Below are positions 1-7,595 of a stretch of 59,451 nt of DNA, piece by piece. This DNA comes from an uncultured Sulfitobacter sp. GTDB lineage: Bacteria > Pseudomonadota > Alphaproteobacteria > Rhodobacterales > Rhodobacteraceae. A program made the translations under genes and the position numbers. The notes under the pieces are model-generated. The model was given only the letters and a program-made list of their open reading frames with translations. It had not been told where the DNA came from and ran no database searches. Within the stretch, counting starts at the first letter, position 1. Each line of letters begins with the position of its first letter. The stretch is from positions 1 to 59,451 of the forward strand of contig CAJXSZ010000020.1 in the NCBI GenBank assembly GCA_913060815.1, read 5' to 3'.

Positions 1-47
1 GAGATTTCTGCCTGTCTCGTGGGCTCGGAGATGTGTATAAGAGACAG
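1..47 (+). other. Nextera sequencing adapter (P7 tail, i7 index, transposon end)
   Basis: This is not genomic DNA. Positions 14-47 match the Illumina Nextera read-2 transposase adapter, ending in the 19-base Tn5 mosaic end at 29-47. Positions 6-13 (TTCTGCCT) equal the N703 i7 index as it appears in the primer, and 1-5 (GAGAT) are the end of the P7 flow-cell sequence. The reading frame entering the first gene starts inside it and gives the artefactual N-terminus MYKRQ. Genomic sequence begins at 48. Confidence 0.97.
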
Positions 48-872
48 GCGTTTATCAATAATATCATCGACCCGTCGGTGATCGGTTTTGGCACGATCGA
101 CGATATTGACCAGTTGGCGGGCAAACGCGGGGACCGTCAATCCTCGGCGGGTCAGCTGGAGATTACGGCTGTGTTGATGGAGAGTTTTGCGGGCGCCAAC
201 ACCGTTGTGCGCGGCAATTGTACCTTCGGCATGTTCTCGAACTACCCCGAGAATGTGGACGACGCCCTGCGCCAACGGGCAGGCGCGCGGTTCCTTGTAG
301 ACGGGCCGCAAACGCGGGAGGACTATGTCGATATCCTCTATCTGCTGATGGGAAAGAACCACGACATTCCGCTGGGCGACCACGAAGTGTTCGAGGCACA
401 GGCGATCAAGAAGGCCGTTGCAGCGAGTTTTGCCAGCCACGCCAAGCCGCATGAGGCGGGCTTGCTCGAGGTTTATAACGCGGTGCAATCGCAGATCGGT
501 GCGCTGGATACGATCAACAAACTAGGGACGTATCTGAAGGCCATCCAAGAGGCCGACCCCCGTTTTACAGGCCGTGCGATCAAGAACATCACCGATGCGG
601 TCAAAGTCCGCGCGATGGATTTCGAGCTGCCCGACGCATGGATGGAACAGCCTGACCTGTTCCTGTTCAAAGACTACGATACCAAGAAAGCAATGATCGA
701 GGACATGCGTCAACCCATCACGGTGGAAATGGTGGTGCAGGAGATCAACCGCTACGCGGATTCAGAGTTTCGCTATGCCGATAAGTCTGACGAGGTGGCG
801 ATTGAAGGGATGGTGCGGGATATGGGGCGGAGCGTTGAGGCGAAGAAGCGGTTTTTGGGAGAGGGCGGGTGA
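48..872 (+). CDS. AAA+ family ATPase, 5'-truncated by contig end
   Basis: Only the C-terminal 274 residues are present; the true start and Walker A lie outside the contig, and the five residues upstream of 48 come from adapter. The visible part begins close to a Walker B-like stretch (GFGTIDDID), followed by a sensor-1-like segment (FSNYPENVDDALRQR) with arginines in the position expected for a second-region arginine finger. The remainder is helical C-terminal sequence that I do not recognise. It is the first visible gene of an operon with a tandem-HEPN protein, DUF6638, a small membrane protein and DUF1523. The stop overlaps the next start (GTGA, 869-872), so translation is probably coupled. 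The family is sure as AAA+; the substrate or partner is unknown, and a role as motor for the DUF6638 and membrane proteins is inference. Confidence 0.8.
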   Translation, partial: AFINNIIDPSVIGFGTIDDIDQLAGKRGDRQSSAGQLEITAVLMESFAGANTVVRGNCTFGMFSNYPENVDDALRQRAGARFLVDGPQTREDYVDILYLLMGKNHDIPLGDHEVFEAQAIKKAVAASFASHAKPHEAGLLEVYNAVQSQIGALDTINKLGTYLKAIQEADPRFTGRAIKNITDAVKVRAMDFELPDAWMEQPDLFLFKDYDTKKAMIEDMRQPITVEMVVQEINRYADSEFRYADKSDEVAIEGMVRDMGRSVEAKKRFLGEGG

Positions 873-1582
873 AAAATCTACCACACTGGTGTACTGGTCC
901 AGCCGAAGTTCTTAAGCATGGATTTTCTTTATTGGCTGACGATACGGATACTAACCGCCGTCTCGCAATGATCAGTATTGATAATGCTGTTGAGCTTACT
1001 GCAAAGACGTTTCTTTCTGTACCAAAGAGGATCAGTTCCGTTGATATGACGCGTAAGCAGAGAGACGAATACTGCGCGACTTTTCCAGCTCTACTAGATG
1101 GTCTGGAAATGCATGCAGCTTCAAAAATAATAGGATTAAACCTAGGTGAGATAGAATGGTTTCATCGGCTTCGAAATGAACTCTATCACCAAGGGAATGG
1201 CCTTACTGTTGAGCAATCTAAAGTCGAAGCCTATGCGGAAATCGCAGAGCAATTATTCAATTCATTATTTGAAACATCGGTTTCGTTCTCCAGCACTCCA
1301 TCAACTAGTAAACTAGGAGAATTCTTCGCACTTTGGATTCGTATTGAAAAAGCAATTGTTGGTGGCAATGAATTGCGACTTGGCAGCTTAAACGAGCTTG
1401 CACGAGAAATGTTGGCTGATGATACTGGCTCTCACTCTGATACCTGGAGAAAGTATCGAGTGATAAGAGAGTTAAGAAATAGGGTCGCTCATGGTGAGTT
1501 GTCTGCTGACCAAGCTTTGACAGATGAAGTAATGACAGATGCTATGATTATTGCCGATCTGCTAGAGGCAAAAAGAAAATGA
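869..1582 (+). CDS. Tandem HEPN-motif protein, probable horizontally acquired
   Basis: A 237-residue protein with two copies of the HEPN RNase signature (Arg-Asn-x3-His): RNELYH at residues 102-107 and RNRVAH at 203-208, each in an alpha-helical context. HEPN domains are typically metal-independent RNases in toxin-antitoxin, abortive-infection and RNA-processing systems, although non-toxic members exist. Base composition is unlike its neighbours: lines 961-1020 and 1201-1260 contain 23 and 25 G+C of 60, against 33 of 60 in 2281-2340. It starts with GTG overlapping the AAA+ stop (GTGA), behind a GGAGAG ribosome site, and its stop overlaps the DUF6638 start (ATGA), so it is fully embedded in the operon. 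No antitoxin such as an MNT nucleotidyltransferase is adjacent. RNase activity is inferred from the motif only. Confidence 0.72.
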   Translation: MKNLPHWCTGPAEVLKHGFSLLADDTDTNRRLAMISIDNAVELTAKTFLSVPKRISSVDMTRKQRDEYCATFPALLDGLEMHAASKIIGLNLGEIEWFHRLRNELYHQGNGLTVEQSKVEAYAEIAEQLFNSLFETSVSFSSTPSTSKLGEFFALWIRIEKAIVGGNELRLGSLNELAREMLADDTGSHSDTWRKYRVIRELRNRVAHGELSADQALTDEVMTDAMIIADLLEAKRK

Positions 1583-2931
1583 ACCGCCTCATCCGCGCCG
1601 GCCTCATGTTCGGCAACCTCTTCCATGTCTCCTCCCCTGCGCTGGTGGAGCGGTACAACCGTGCGCTCCACCATCTGACGGGCAAGCGCACCAAGCTCAC
1701 TGATTTCTACATCGATATCTCAGGCTTCTCGCCCGAGATCGGGGCGGAGTTGGGGGATACGCTTTACCTTAACCATAAAGGCGTGAACCGGCAGTTTATC
1801 TTGCTGAGCATGGAGCAGCGGACGGCGCCTTTGCTGAATGCAAAGTTCTCGACGTCGAAGGCCGTTCTTGATGAGTTTATTGGGAAAAATGAAGCGGCGT
1901 TGTTTGCTTTGACAGCGAAGGATGCGGTTGCAGGGGAGTTGGTGAATTCGGTTTATGACGTGTCGGAGCCTGCGCGGCTGTTTGATATCAGACGCATAAC
2001 TGTTGAGGCGGATACCACGGGCGGTACGGTTAAGGATGCGGCCAAGCTGGCGGATATGGTGGATCAGTTTCGGGGCACCGAGGATGGCTGGTACGATGAT
2101 GTGCTTATCGCGGAGATGATCACATTGGCAAGCAAGACGGGCGATGTGGTGCGCAATCCTGTTACGCTTGAGACGATGCGTTTCGAGCAGCGTAATTTTT
2201 GGACGGCGCATTTTGGCGGGCTTTATGTATTTCAGGATGTGGCCCATCCCGCCGCGATTTTGCCTTCGGGGAAGGACGGGCTGGATGAGATTCCGATCGC
2301 CCATGTATTCGACGCCCGGCAGCGCAATCACATTGCAAAGTTCTTTCAGCTCAACGGTCTCACCGAGCCAATATTGGAAGCGCGGGGGATCAAGTCGGCG
2401 GCGATCCTGCGTCAAAAGATGGATTTCATCCTGATTGATGCGGTGGCAGGGCAGGGCGTTGGGCTAACCGATTTGTCGCGCAGTGATCTGCGCCGCCTTG
2501 CGCGGGAGCACAGTGATATGCTGCCGCCCGAGTTTCATACGCTGGGGCGTTTGGTGAATTGGGCCGAGAATGGTGGGGCTTTTCCCAATATCAGCAGTGC
2601 CGATCCCGTCTATTTCTACACCCTGCGCGCAGCCGATACCCCTGAAGCAGAGCTTGTGAATATGCTGCTCGCAGAACTTGCGCCCAAAGACATTCGGCAG
2701 CTATTTATCTGTCACAAAGATCTGTTTTACCGCACCTATGCCGCTTGGTCCGACGCGAAACAGGCCTATGTGACGGATTTTCTGGAACGCGAGTATCAGG
2801 TAGACAAGGCAGGCGTGCGTGACGCACTGTTCGGGCATGCGCCGCAAGTAGAGGTTCCACCGCTGCCACGCAAACGCAAGACCCCGCCGCCCGTTCCAAC
2901 AGGTCCATGGGGTGCTGTTAAGAGGAGATAG
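1579..2931 (+). CDS. DUF6638 family protein
   Basis: A 450-residue soluble protein recognised as DUF6638, a family of unknown function that I associate with Rhodobacteraceae. The N-terminus (MNRLIRAGLMFGNLFHVSSP) and the segment around ISGFSPEIG are characteristic. There is no signal peptide or membrane helix. The C-terminal 35 residues are Pro/Arg/Lys-rich and probably disordered. The start ATG overlaps the stop of the HEPN gene. Only three bases separate its stop from the following small membrane protein, so the run from the AAA+ ATPase to DUF1523 is very likely one transcript. No catalytic motif is visible. Constant pairing with the AAA+ ATPase would suggest it is the adaptor or substrate of that ATPase, but this is inference. 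Confidence 0.85.
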   Translation: MNRLIRAGLMFGNLFHVSSPALVERYNRALHHLTGKRTKLTDFYIDISGFSPEIGAELGDTLYLNHKGVNRQFILLSMEQRTAPLLNAKFSTSKAVLDEFIGKNEAALFALTAKDAVAGELVNSVYDVSEPARLFDIRRITVEADTTGGTVKDAAKLADMVDQFRGTEDGWYDDVLIAEMITLASKTGDVVRNPVTLETMRFEQRNFWTAHFGGLYVFQDVAHPAAILPSGKDGLDEIPIAHVFDARQRNHIAKFFQLNGLTEPILEARGIKSAAILRQKMDFILIDAVAGQGVGLTDLSRSDLRRLAREHSDMLPPEFHTLGRLVNWAENGGAFPNISSADPVYFYTLRAADTPEAELVNMLLAELAPKDIRQLFICHKDLFYRTYAAWSDAKQAYVTDFLEREYQVDKAGVRDALFGHAPQVEVPPLPRKRKTPPPVPTGPWGAVKRR

Positions 2932-2934
2932 ACT

Positions 2935-3201
2935 ATGGTTGCACTGGCCCGTTTGATGGTGGTTGGCTTCATCGTATTGTCGGTGATCTACGTGTGCCTG
3001 TCGCTCTATTCGCGTGCAGTACGTAAAGGAAAACTGCGTGCCGAATGGGAAGAAGGTGCCAAAGACCAGCCGCTGGATACCTTTCTGGACGAGGGGTTGG
3101 CAGAGTACGACAAGTCGCTCCGCCGGAAATTGATCCTGTCTGTCTATGTTATTCCGCTGATCCTTGTGTCAGTGGTCGTCTATCTTACAAATTTCGCCTG
3201 A
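2935..3201 (+). CDS. Small two-helix membrane protein
   Basis: An 88-residue protein with one transmembrane helix at about residues 5-25 and another at about 64-85, separated by a charged cytoplasmic-type loop rich in Lys, Arg, Glu and Asp. Homologues in Rhodobacteraceae have been labelled cation/multidrug efflux pump, which the size does not support. It starts three bases after the DUF6638 stop and is followed 13 bases later by DUF1523. It probably gives the operon a membrane component. Function unknown. Confidence 0.8.
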   Translation: MVALARLMVVGFIVLSVIYVCLSLYSRAVRKGKLRAEWEEGAKDQPLDTFLDEGLAEYDKSLRRKLILSVYVIPLILVSVVVYLTNFA

Positions 3202-3214
3202 GAGGGTTGTTGCC

Positions 3215-3847
3215 ATGTTTTCTTTGATCCGTTGGACATTCTGGATTTCGGTTTGGGTGCTGATCGCCGCCTTTTTTCATTACACGTTGCCGCAGGTTGA
3301 TATCGTGCGGGTGACGGACACCTATGAAAAGCGGATTGATCCGGGTGAGAACTCGTTGTTCTGGGCACAGGCGGATGTCGGCTCGGACGGGACGCTGGCC
3401 AACCGCGATGTGTTCTTTATCCAGACGCGGCGTGTGGACGGTGATGTGATGGTGTACCGCAACGAGGATACGGGTTGGGGCTGGCCGCCTTATTTCAAAT
3501 TCGACACCTCTAACCTTCAGGCCGAAGCGGGCGATCTGAGATCGACCGAGGCGGCAGCGCGCTATGTCGCGATCAAGCACTATGGCTGGCGGAACGAGTT
3601 TCTGACGATCTTCCCGAACGCTATATCGGTGCGTGCGGTCGAGGGGCCTGATGCGTCAAAGGGCATTCCATGGCTCAACATCGTGATCCTGACCCTGTTC
3701 GCAGCGGTAACGTATGGCGTCTGGGTGCGCTGGCGGCGTTTCCGCATGGCGCGGATTGACCCGACAATGGAGGCGATCGAGGATGATCTGGCCGAAGCAT
3801 CAGGTGCGGTCACAGGCTGGTTCGGCTCGTGGCGTAAGAAGGGTTGA
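3215..3847 (+). CDS. DUF1523 family membrane protein
   Basis: A 210-residue protein of the DUF1523 family. The ATG at 3215, 13 bases after the upstream stop and behind a GAGAGGG ribosome site, is preferred over an upstream in-frame ATG at 3164 that would overlap the previous gene. It has an N-terminal transmembrane helix (about residues 5-24), an extracytoplasmic domain with the family's typical blocks (HYTLPQ near the start, NEDTGWGWPPYFKFD, HYGWRNEFL), a second helix near residues 155-173 and a charged cytoplasmic tail. The biochemical role is unknown. As last gene of the AAA+/DUF6638 operon it is the main membrane-anchored, outward-facing component. Confidence 0.88.
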   Translation: MFSLIRWTFWISVWVLIAAFFHYTLPQVDIVRVTDTYEKRIDPGENSLFWAQADVGSDGTLANRDVFFIQTRRVDGDVMVYRNEDTGWGWPPYFKFDTSNLQAEAGDLRSTEAAARYVAIKHYGWRNEFLTIFPNAISVRAVEGPDASKGIPWLNIVILTLFAAVTYGVWVRWRRFRMARIDPTMEAIEDDLAEASGAVTGWFGSWRKKG

Positions 3848-3872
3848 TCGGCTCACGAGCCTAAGGGCGGGT

Positions 3873-4253
3873 TCAGCTTTCGGGTTGAACCATCCGCCCG
3901 ATGCGGCGACCGCCAAGGATATGCACGTGCAGATGCGGCACTTCCTGCACGCCATGCGCACCTGCGTTGCTAATCATGCGAAAGCCGTCAGCGGCATCTA
4001 GGGACACGCCTTCCATACGGCAGACTTCTCCGATTGCGCGGGTATAGTCGATAATTTCCGCGTCTGATGCAGCAGAGGCGAAGTGGTCGTAGCTCACGTA
4101 TGGGCCTTTGGGAATGACAAGAACATGGACAGGTGCCTGCGGATAAAGGTCGCGGAACGCGAGCGTGTGCTCCGTCTCGAGCACCGTGGTATTCGGGATT
4201 TCGCCGCGCAGGATTTTGGCAAAGATGTTTTGGTCGTCGTATTCATATGCCAT
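3873..4253 (-). CDS. HIT family (histidine triad) hydrolase
   Basis: A 126-residue histidine-triad protein. The catalytic motif HLHVH lies near the C-terminus, with the preceding family pattern (SNAGAHGVQEVPH). Members of the HINT branch hydrolyse nucleoside phosphoramidates or AMP-linked substrates. The ATG at 4253 has an AAGGA ribosome site 7 bases upstream; the in-frame ATG 60 bases further up would overlap the glycosyltransferase gene and adds no conserved sequence. It follows the glycosyltransferase stop by 10 bases on the same strand, so the two are probably co-transcribed. A functional link between them is not evident. Confidence 0.93.
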   Translation of the reverse strand: MAYEYDDQNIFAKILRGEIPNTTVLETEHTLAFRDLYPQAPVHVLVIPKGPYVSYDHFASAASDAEIIDYTRAIGEVCRMEGVSLDAADGFRMISNAGAHGVQEVPHLHVHILGGRRIGRMVQPES

Positions 4254-4263
4254 GGATTTTTCC

Positions 4264-5841
4264 TTAATCTGCAAAGAGGTAGTCGGTGGTTGCGATCTCG
4301 TGCGCCTTATCACTGCCGATCCCTAGAAACTTCGCCAGTTCATCAGCGTTTTCTTCGGATGAGGCTGCCTCACGAATGCGGCAATGGTTCTCGAATTGTG
4401 CGTCGCGGATTGCATCGCTCTCGTAGGTCATATCATTGCGGATCGTCGGCAAAAGGCGGTCGAGTGTCTCTTGGGAGGTCTGCTCCCCTGCAAGGCCCAC
4501 GCGCATGGCGTGACCGATGAGGTAATCCTCGGTAAAGCTGCACTCGATTTCGAGAATACGTGTCACAGAGCGGTCCGAGGCGAAATCCTCAAGCAGATCA
4601 AGGTTGCTGGGGTCCATGCAGACGATCAGGCGATCTGTTTCGAAGTAGTCGAACAGCATCCGCATCAACGCACGGCGATGGCGCGTTCGTTTGCCAAGCG
4701 TTTTCTCGATACCACCAAGGGCGGGCAGGGGCGTGTCTTCCTCGTTGAAGACATATTCGATGGCGGGGACATTTGTGGTCTGGCGGATGCGCTCCAGCAC
4801 CCGTTTGGCAACGTGCCATTTCTTGCAGACAACAATGAGCAATTCGCGCTCGCGGCCAAGCGTGCTTTCCGTCTCCCAGAACCGTGTGGAGAACCGCCGC
4901 CCGATCCGTCCGCGACCTGTGAGGAATTTGAACAGGCTGCGACCTTCGTTGCTAATCTGGAAATGCACCCCTTGCGCGGAGTAGAGCAAGCCCAAGCGCC
5001 GCTTGAGGTCTTGTGCATCGGGGCTGATCTTGCGCGCAAAGAGGTAGTCCTGACTGAGCAGTAGATCATAGTGGTCGTTGTAGAACGTGACAGGCATCCC
5101 GTAGTCGGTGAACATCAGGAAGGTCAGTGTGCGGGCGTGAATTTCATTCTCTGGTACAATGTGGCGCACAAGAGTTTGAAAGAATGTCTCGTCGGGAATC
5201 CATGTAGTGCGGAAAAAGCGGATCACGTCGCGGCGTTTTTTGCAGAAATCCAGAATCCACTCGATGGTCTGGCGCCGTAGACACCACCACTGGCTACCAA
5301 TCTGGACCTGAATATCCGCGGGAATATCACGTTTAAAGCCAAAACGCTTTTGCAGATTGAACATCGCGTAAAAGCGCTTTTTCTGAGTGCGCTCATTGAA
5401 CCAATGGCGGTAAATCAGCCGCTCTTCTTTCCAACCTGTTTTGATCCAGTCACTCTCGAAGTAATCAAAGCTTTCGATAAAGTCGCCTTCATTGTTGTCG
5501 AGGAAGCGGTGGGTATATTCGGCAGATTTGATCGCCATGCAATCGCCAGAGAGCATGTAGAAATGTGTGGCACGCGGAAATTCCTCAGCTGCGGATTCAA
5601 CGGCGTAAAGCGTGGCCTGAACCAGTGACCATTCGCCCCAGCCACAGCGGATGCGTTTGGCCGCAAAAGTGACGTTGGGGTTGTTCTCGAGCGCTTTACG
5701 GATTGTCTTGTAGTCTTGCTTGTCTGCACTGGCGTCGAAATGGATCGACATATAGTCCCCCGCCGCAGTCAGTCGGTCCGCTTGCCGTATGATGGCATCG
5801 GGGTCCTTATGGCACAGCAAGATGTAGGCAATTTTCGCCAT
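4264..5841 (-). CDS. GT14 beta-1,6-N-acetylglucosaminyltransferase-like protein with DUF5928 C-terminus
   Basis: A 525-residue protein. Residues about 1-260 match the core-2/I-branching enzyme fold (GT14): the N-terminus AYILLCHKDPDAI, the conserved HFDAS followed by RCGWGEWSLVQATL, and SGDCMAIKS are typical. The C-terminal half, from about residue 300, corresponds to the DUF5927/DUF5928 extension seen in bacterial members. In animals this family branches O-glycans or starts heparan sulfate chains as a xylosyltransferase; in bacteria it is presumed to act on cell-surface glycans. There is no signal peptide or membrane segment. It is divergent from a sulfotransferase across a 143-base AT-rich spacer, suggesting that the pair builds a sulfated glycan. 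The sugar donor and acceptor are unknown. Confidence 0.88.
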   Translation of the reverse strand: MAKIAYILLCHKDPDAIIRQADRLTAAGDYMSIHFDASADKQDYKTIRKALENNPNVTFAAKRIRCGWGEWSLVQATLYAVESAAEEFPRATHFYMLSGDCMAIKSAEYTHRFLDNNEGDFIESFDYFESDWIKTGWKEERLIYRHWFNERTQKKRFYAMFNLQKRFGFKRDIPADIQVQIGSQWWCLRRQTIEWILDFCKKRRDVIRFFRTTWIPDETFFQTLVRHIVPENEIHARTLTFLMFTDYGMPVTFYNDHYDLLLSQDYLFARKISPDAQDLKRRLGLLYSAQGVHFQISNEGRSLFKFLTGRGRIGRRFSTRFWETESTLGRERELLIVVCKKWHVAKRVLERIRQTTNVPAIEYVFNEEDTPLPALGGIEKTLGKRTRHRRALMRMLFDYFETDRLIVCMDPSNLDLLEDFASDRSVTRILEIECSFTEDYLIGHAMRVGLAGEQTSQETLDRLLPTIRNDMTYESDAIRDAQFENHCRIREAASSEENADELAKFLGIGSDKAHEIATTDYLFAD

Positions 5842-5984
5842 TCAGAAACAATAAACCATTTTGACGCTACACTGTTTACACAGTTAATGATGAACACTGA
5901 TTGAATAAACACCAATTATTTGCTTTTGTAGAAGAAAAGCTGCCCTCAGAGGCGGCAACATCAGGTTGAGCAGGAGTATTTGGC
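5842..5984. promoter_or_regulatory. Divergent promoter spacer with ACTGT-N4-ACAGT palindrome
   Basis: This AT-rich spacer separates the divergent glycosyltransferase and sulfotransferase starts and must hold both promoters. A plus-strand TTGACG at 5861-5866 is followed 17 bases later by a weak TTAATG. Between them, at 5871-5884, lies the inverted repeat ACTGT-TTAC-ACAGT, a plausible operator overlapping the promoter. The sulfotransferase has a GCAGGAG ribosome site shortly before its ATG. All of this is pattern inference. Confidence 0.4.
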
Positions 5985-6803
5985 ATGGGTTTCCCGGGAA
6001 CTTGGATGACCGAGAGCGAGAGCGTTGTGTACCGTGTGGTGCCCAAATGCGCTTGCTCGACGATTGGTCAAATCATGTATTACTCTGATCATGGGGAGTT
6101 TTTTGACGGGGATATCCATGATGCAAAGGGCGGCCTACACAAGTGGGCGCTTGATCATAGCCAGCAGCCGATCACCGAGAATGTGCAAAACCACAGCTCC
6201 TATGCGTTCACCTGCGTGCGTAATCCTTACACCCGCATTCTAAGCTCGTTCTTCGATAAAATCTGTGGAATTCAGCGTAACGGAAAGCGGTACCGTGGCA
6301 ATTTAGTCCCACTGTTGATCCAAAAATATGGCATCGAGGTGGGCGGGGATGACGGCAAGCAGGAGTTTGACCAGATTGCCAGCTTCCGCCGTTTTCTGCT
6401 GTTTGCCCGTGATACTATCCGTTGGCGCCGCCCGATGGATCCTGACATCCACTGGTCAGGTATGGCGGGCCACGTAAGCACTTTCATTGTCAATGGCGGA
6501 ACCTACGACAAGATCGTTTGGACCGAGAGTTTCAATGACGGCATGCGTGATGTCCTTGATGCGGTAGAGACACCGCATGCCATTGATCTGGCTAAAATCC
6601 CGCGCTTCAACGAGAGCGAAGGCCACGGCCCCAAACGCGCGCACCCGGTCGAGGACTACTTCGACGATCTGTCGATGCATCTCGTCTATGAAATCTACAA
6701 ACGGGATTTTCATCTGTTTAAATACGATTTTGAAAACCCCGCCAACAAGATGCCCATTGGCGAGATCGACCTTGATGAAGTCCATGCAAAGCTGGGTGAT
6801 TGA
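5985..6803 (+). CDS. Sulfotransferase family protein
   Basis: A 272-residue cytosolic protein of the sulfotransferase family 2 type. The 5'-phosphosulfate-binding loop is seen at residues 20-26 (PKCACST) and the 3'-phosphate-binding motif at about 79-90 (RNPYTRILSSFF). These bind PAPS, whose sulfonate is transferred to a hydroxyl of a carbohydrate or other acceptor. Length is normal for bacterial members. It is divergent from the GT14-DUF5928 glycosyltransferase, which favours a glycan acceptor. An 80-base gap with no evident signal separates it from the next gene. The acceptor is not predictable from sequence. Confidence 0.9.
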   Translation: MGFPGTWMTESESVVYRVVPKCACSTIGQIMYYSDHGEFFDGDIHDAKGGLHKWALDHSQQPITENVQNHSSYAFTCVRNPYTRILSSFFDKICGIQRNGKRYRGNLVPLLIQKYGIEVGGDDGKQEFDQIASFRRFLLFARDTIRWRRPMDPDIHWSGMAGHVSTFIVNGGTYDKIVWTESFNDGMRDVLDAVETPHAIDLAKIPRFNESEGHGPKRAHPVEDYFDDLSMHLVYEIYKRDFHLFKYDFENPANKMPIGEIDLDEVHAKLGD

Positions 6804-6883
6804 GAACGGGTTTCGCTGAACAATAATGCAGGCTTTGACTGTCGTCGAACGCCTGTTGGCTACCTAATCAGAAAGTCCCGATC

Positions 6884-7579
6884 ATGAGCTATGTTGTCCC
6901 CGTCCCGCCGCAAGCCAGTCTTGCCGTCCAAGACACCGATGCGCGTTTTCCAGTGCGCCGTATCTTTTGTGTGGGCCGCAATTATGAAGCCCATGCGCGC
7001 GAGATGGGCAACGATCCTGACCGCGAGCCACCCTTCTTCTTTACCAAACCTGCTGACGCGGCATGTGACACGCCTTGCACTATTCCCTATCCGCCGCTCA
7101 CCAATGACCTGCATCACGAGATCGAGCTGGTGATTGCCATTGGCAAGGGCGGTGCAAATATTGCCCCCTCGGATGTCATGGATCATATTTGGGGCGCGTC
7201 CGTGGGCATTGATCTCACGCGCCGCGATCTACAGGCCGAGGCAAAGCAGACGCGCCGCCCTTGGGATTGGGCGAAGGCGTTTGACCTCTCCGCCCCGATC
7301 GCGCCGATCAAACCGATTGCTGACGTTCCCAGCCTCACAAACGGACGCATATGGCTTGCCGTTAATGGTGAGACGCGACAGGACGCGGATATCGCCGATC
7401 TGATCTGGTCCGTAGCTGATCATATCGCCACTTTGAGTGAAAGCATGACGCTCGCACCCGGTGATCTAGTGATGACGGGCACACCCGCTGGTGTCGCCGC
7501 TGTGGTAGAAGGTGACGTCATTACCGGCGGGGTTGAAGGTATTGCCGAATTTGAGGTGACAATCGGGCCGCGCGCCTAG
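6884..7579 (+). CDS. Fumarylacetoacetate hydrolase (FAH) family protein
   Basis: A 231-residue FAH-fold protein. The metal-binding Glu-x-Glu is present (HHEIELVIAIG, about residues 83-93), with the family's PADA near residues 57-60 and the C-terminal GDLVMTGTPAGV. Members include fumarylpyruvate hydrolases, acylpyruvases and oxaloacetate decarboxylases. The length and the close spacing of these motifs fit the short FAHD1/fumarylpyruvate hydrolase type rather than true fumarylacetoacetase. No aromatic-degradation genes are adjacent. It converges with the DUF805 gene 16 bases downstream. The ribosome site is weak. Confidence 0.9.
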   Translation: MSYVVPVPPQASLAVQDTDARFPVRRIFCVGRNYEAHAREMGNDPDREPPFFFTKPADAACDTPCTIPYPPLTNDLHHEIELVIAIGKGGANIAPSDVMDHIWGASVGIDLTRRDLQAEAKQTRRPWDWAKAFDLSAPIAPIKPIADVPSLTNGRIWLAVNGETRQDADIADLIWSVADHIATLSESMTLAPGDLVMTGTPAGVAAVVEGDVITGGVEGIAEFEVTIGPRA

Positions 7580-7595
7580 GGCGGCCTGACCGGCA

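Noticed and set aside
33..47. Start codon and residues MYKRQ for the first gene (and the same for the last gene)
   Set aside because: These codons are Nextera adapter, not genome; both genes are 5'-truncated.
1720..2415. 231-residue frame antisense to DUF6638
   Set aside because: Shadow of a high-GC coding region; Arg/His-rich, no ribosome site, no family resemblance.
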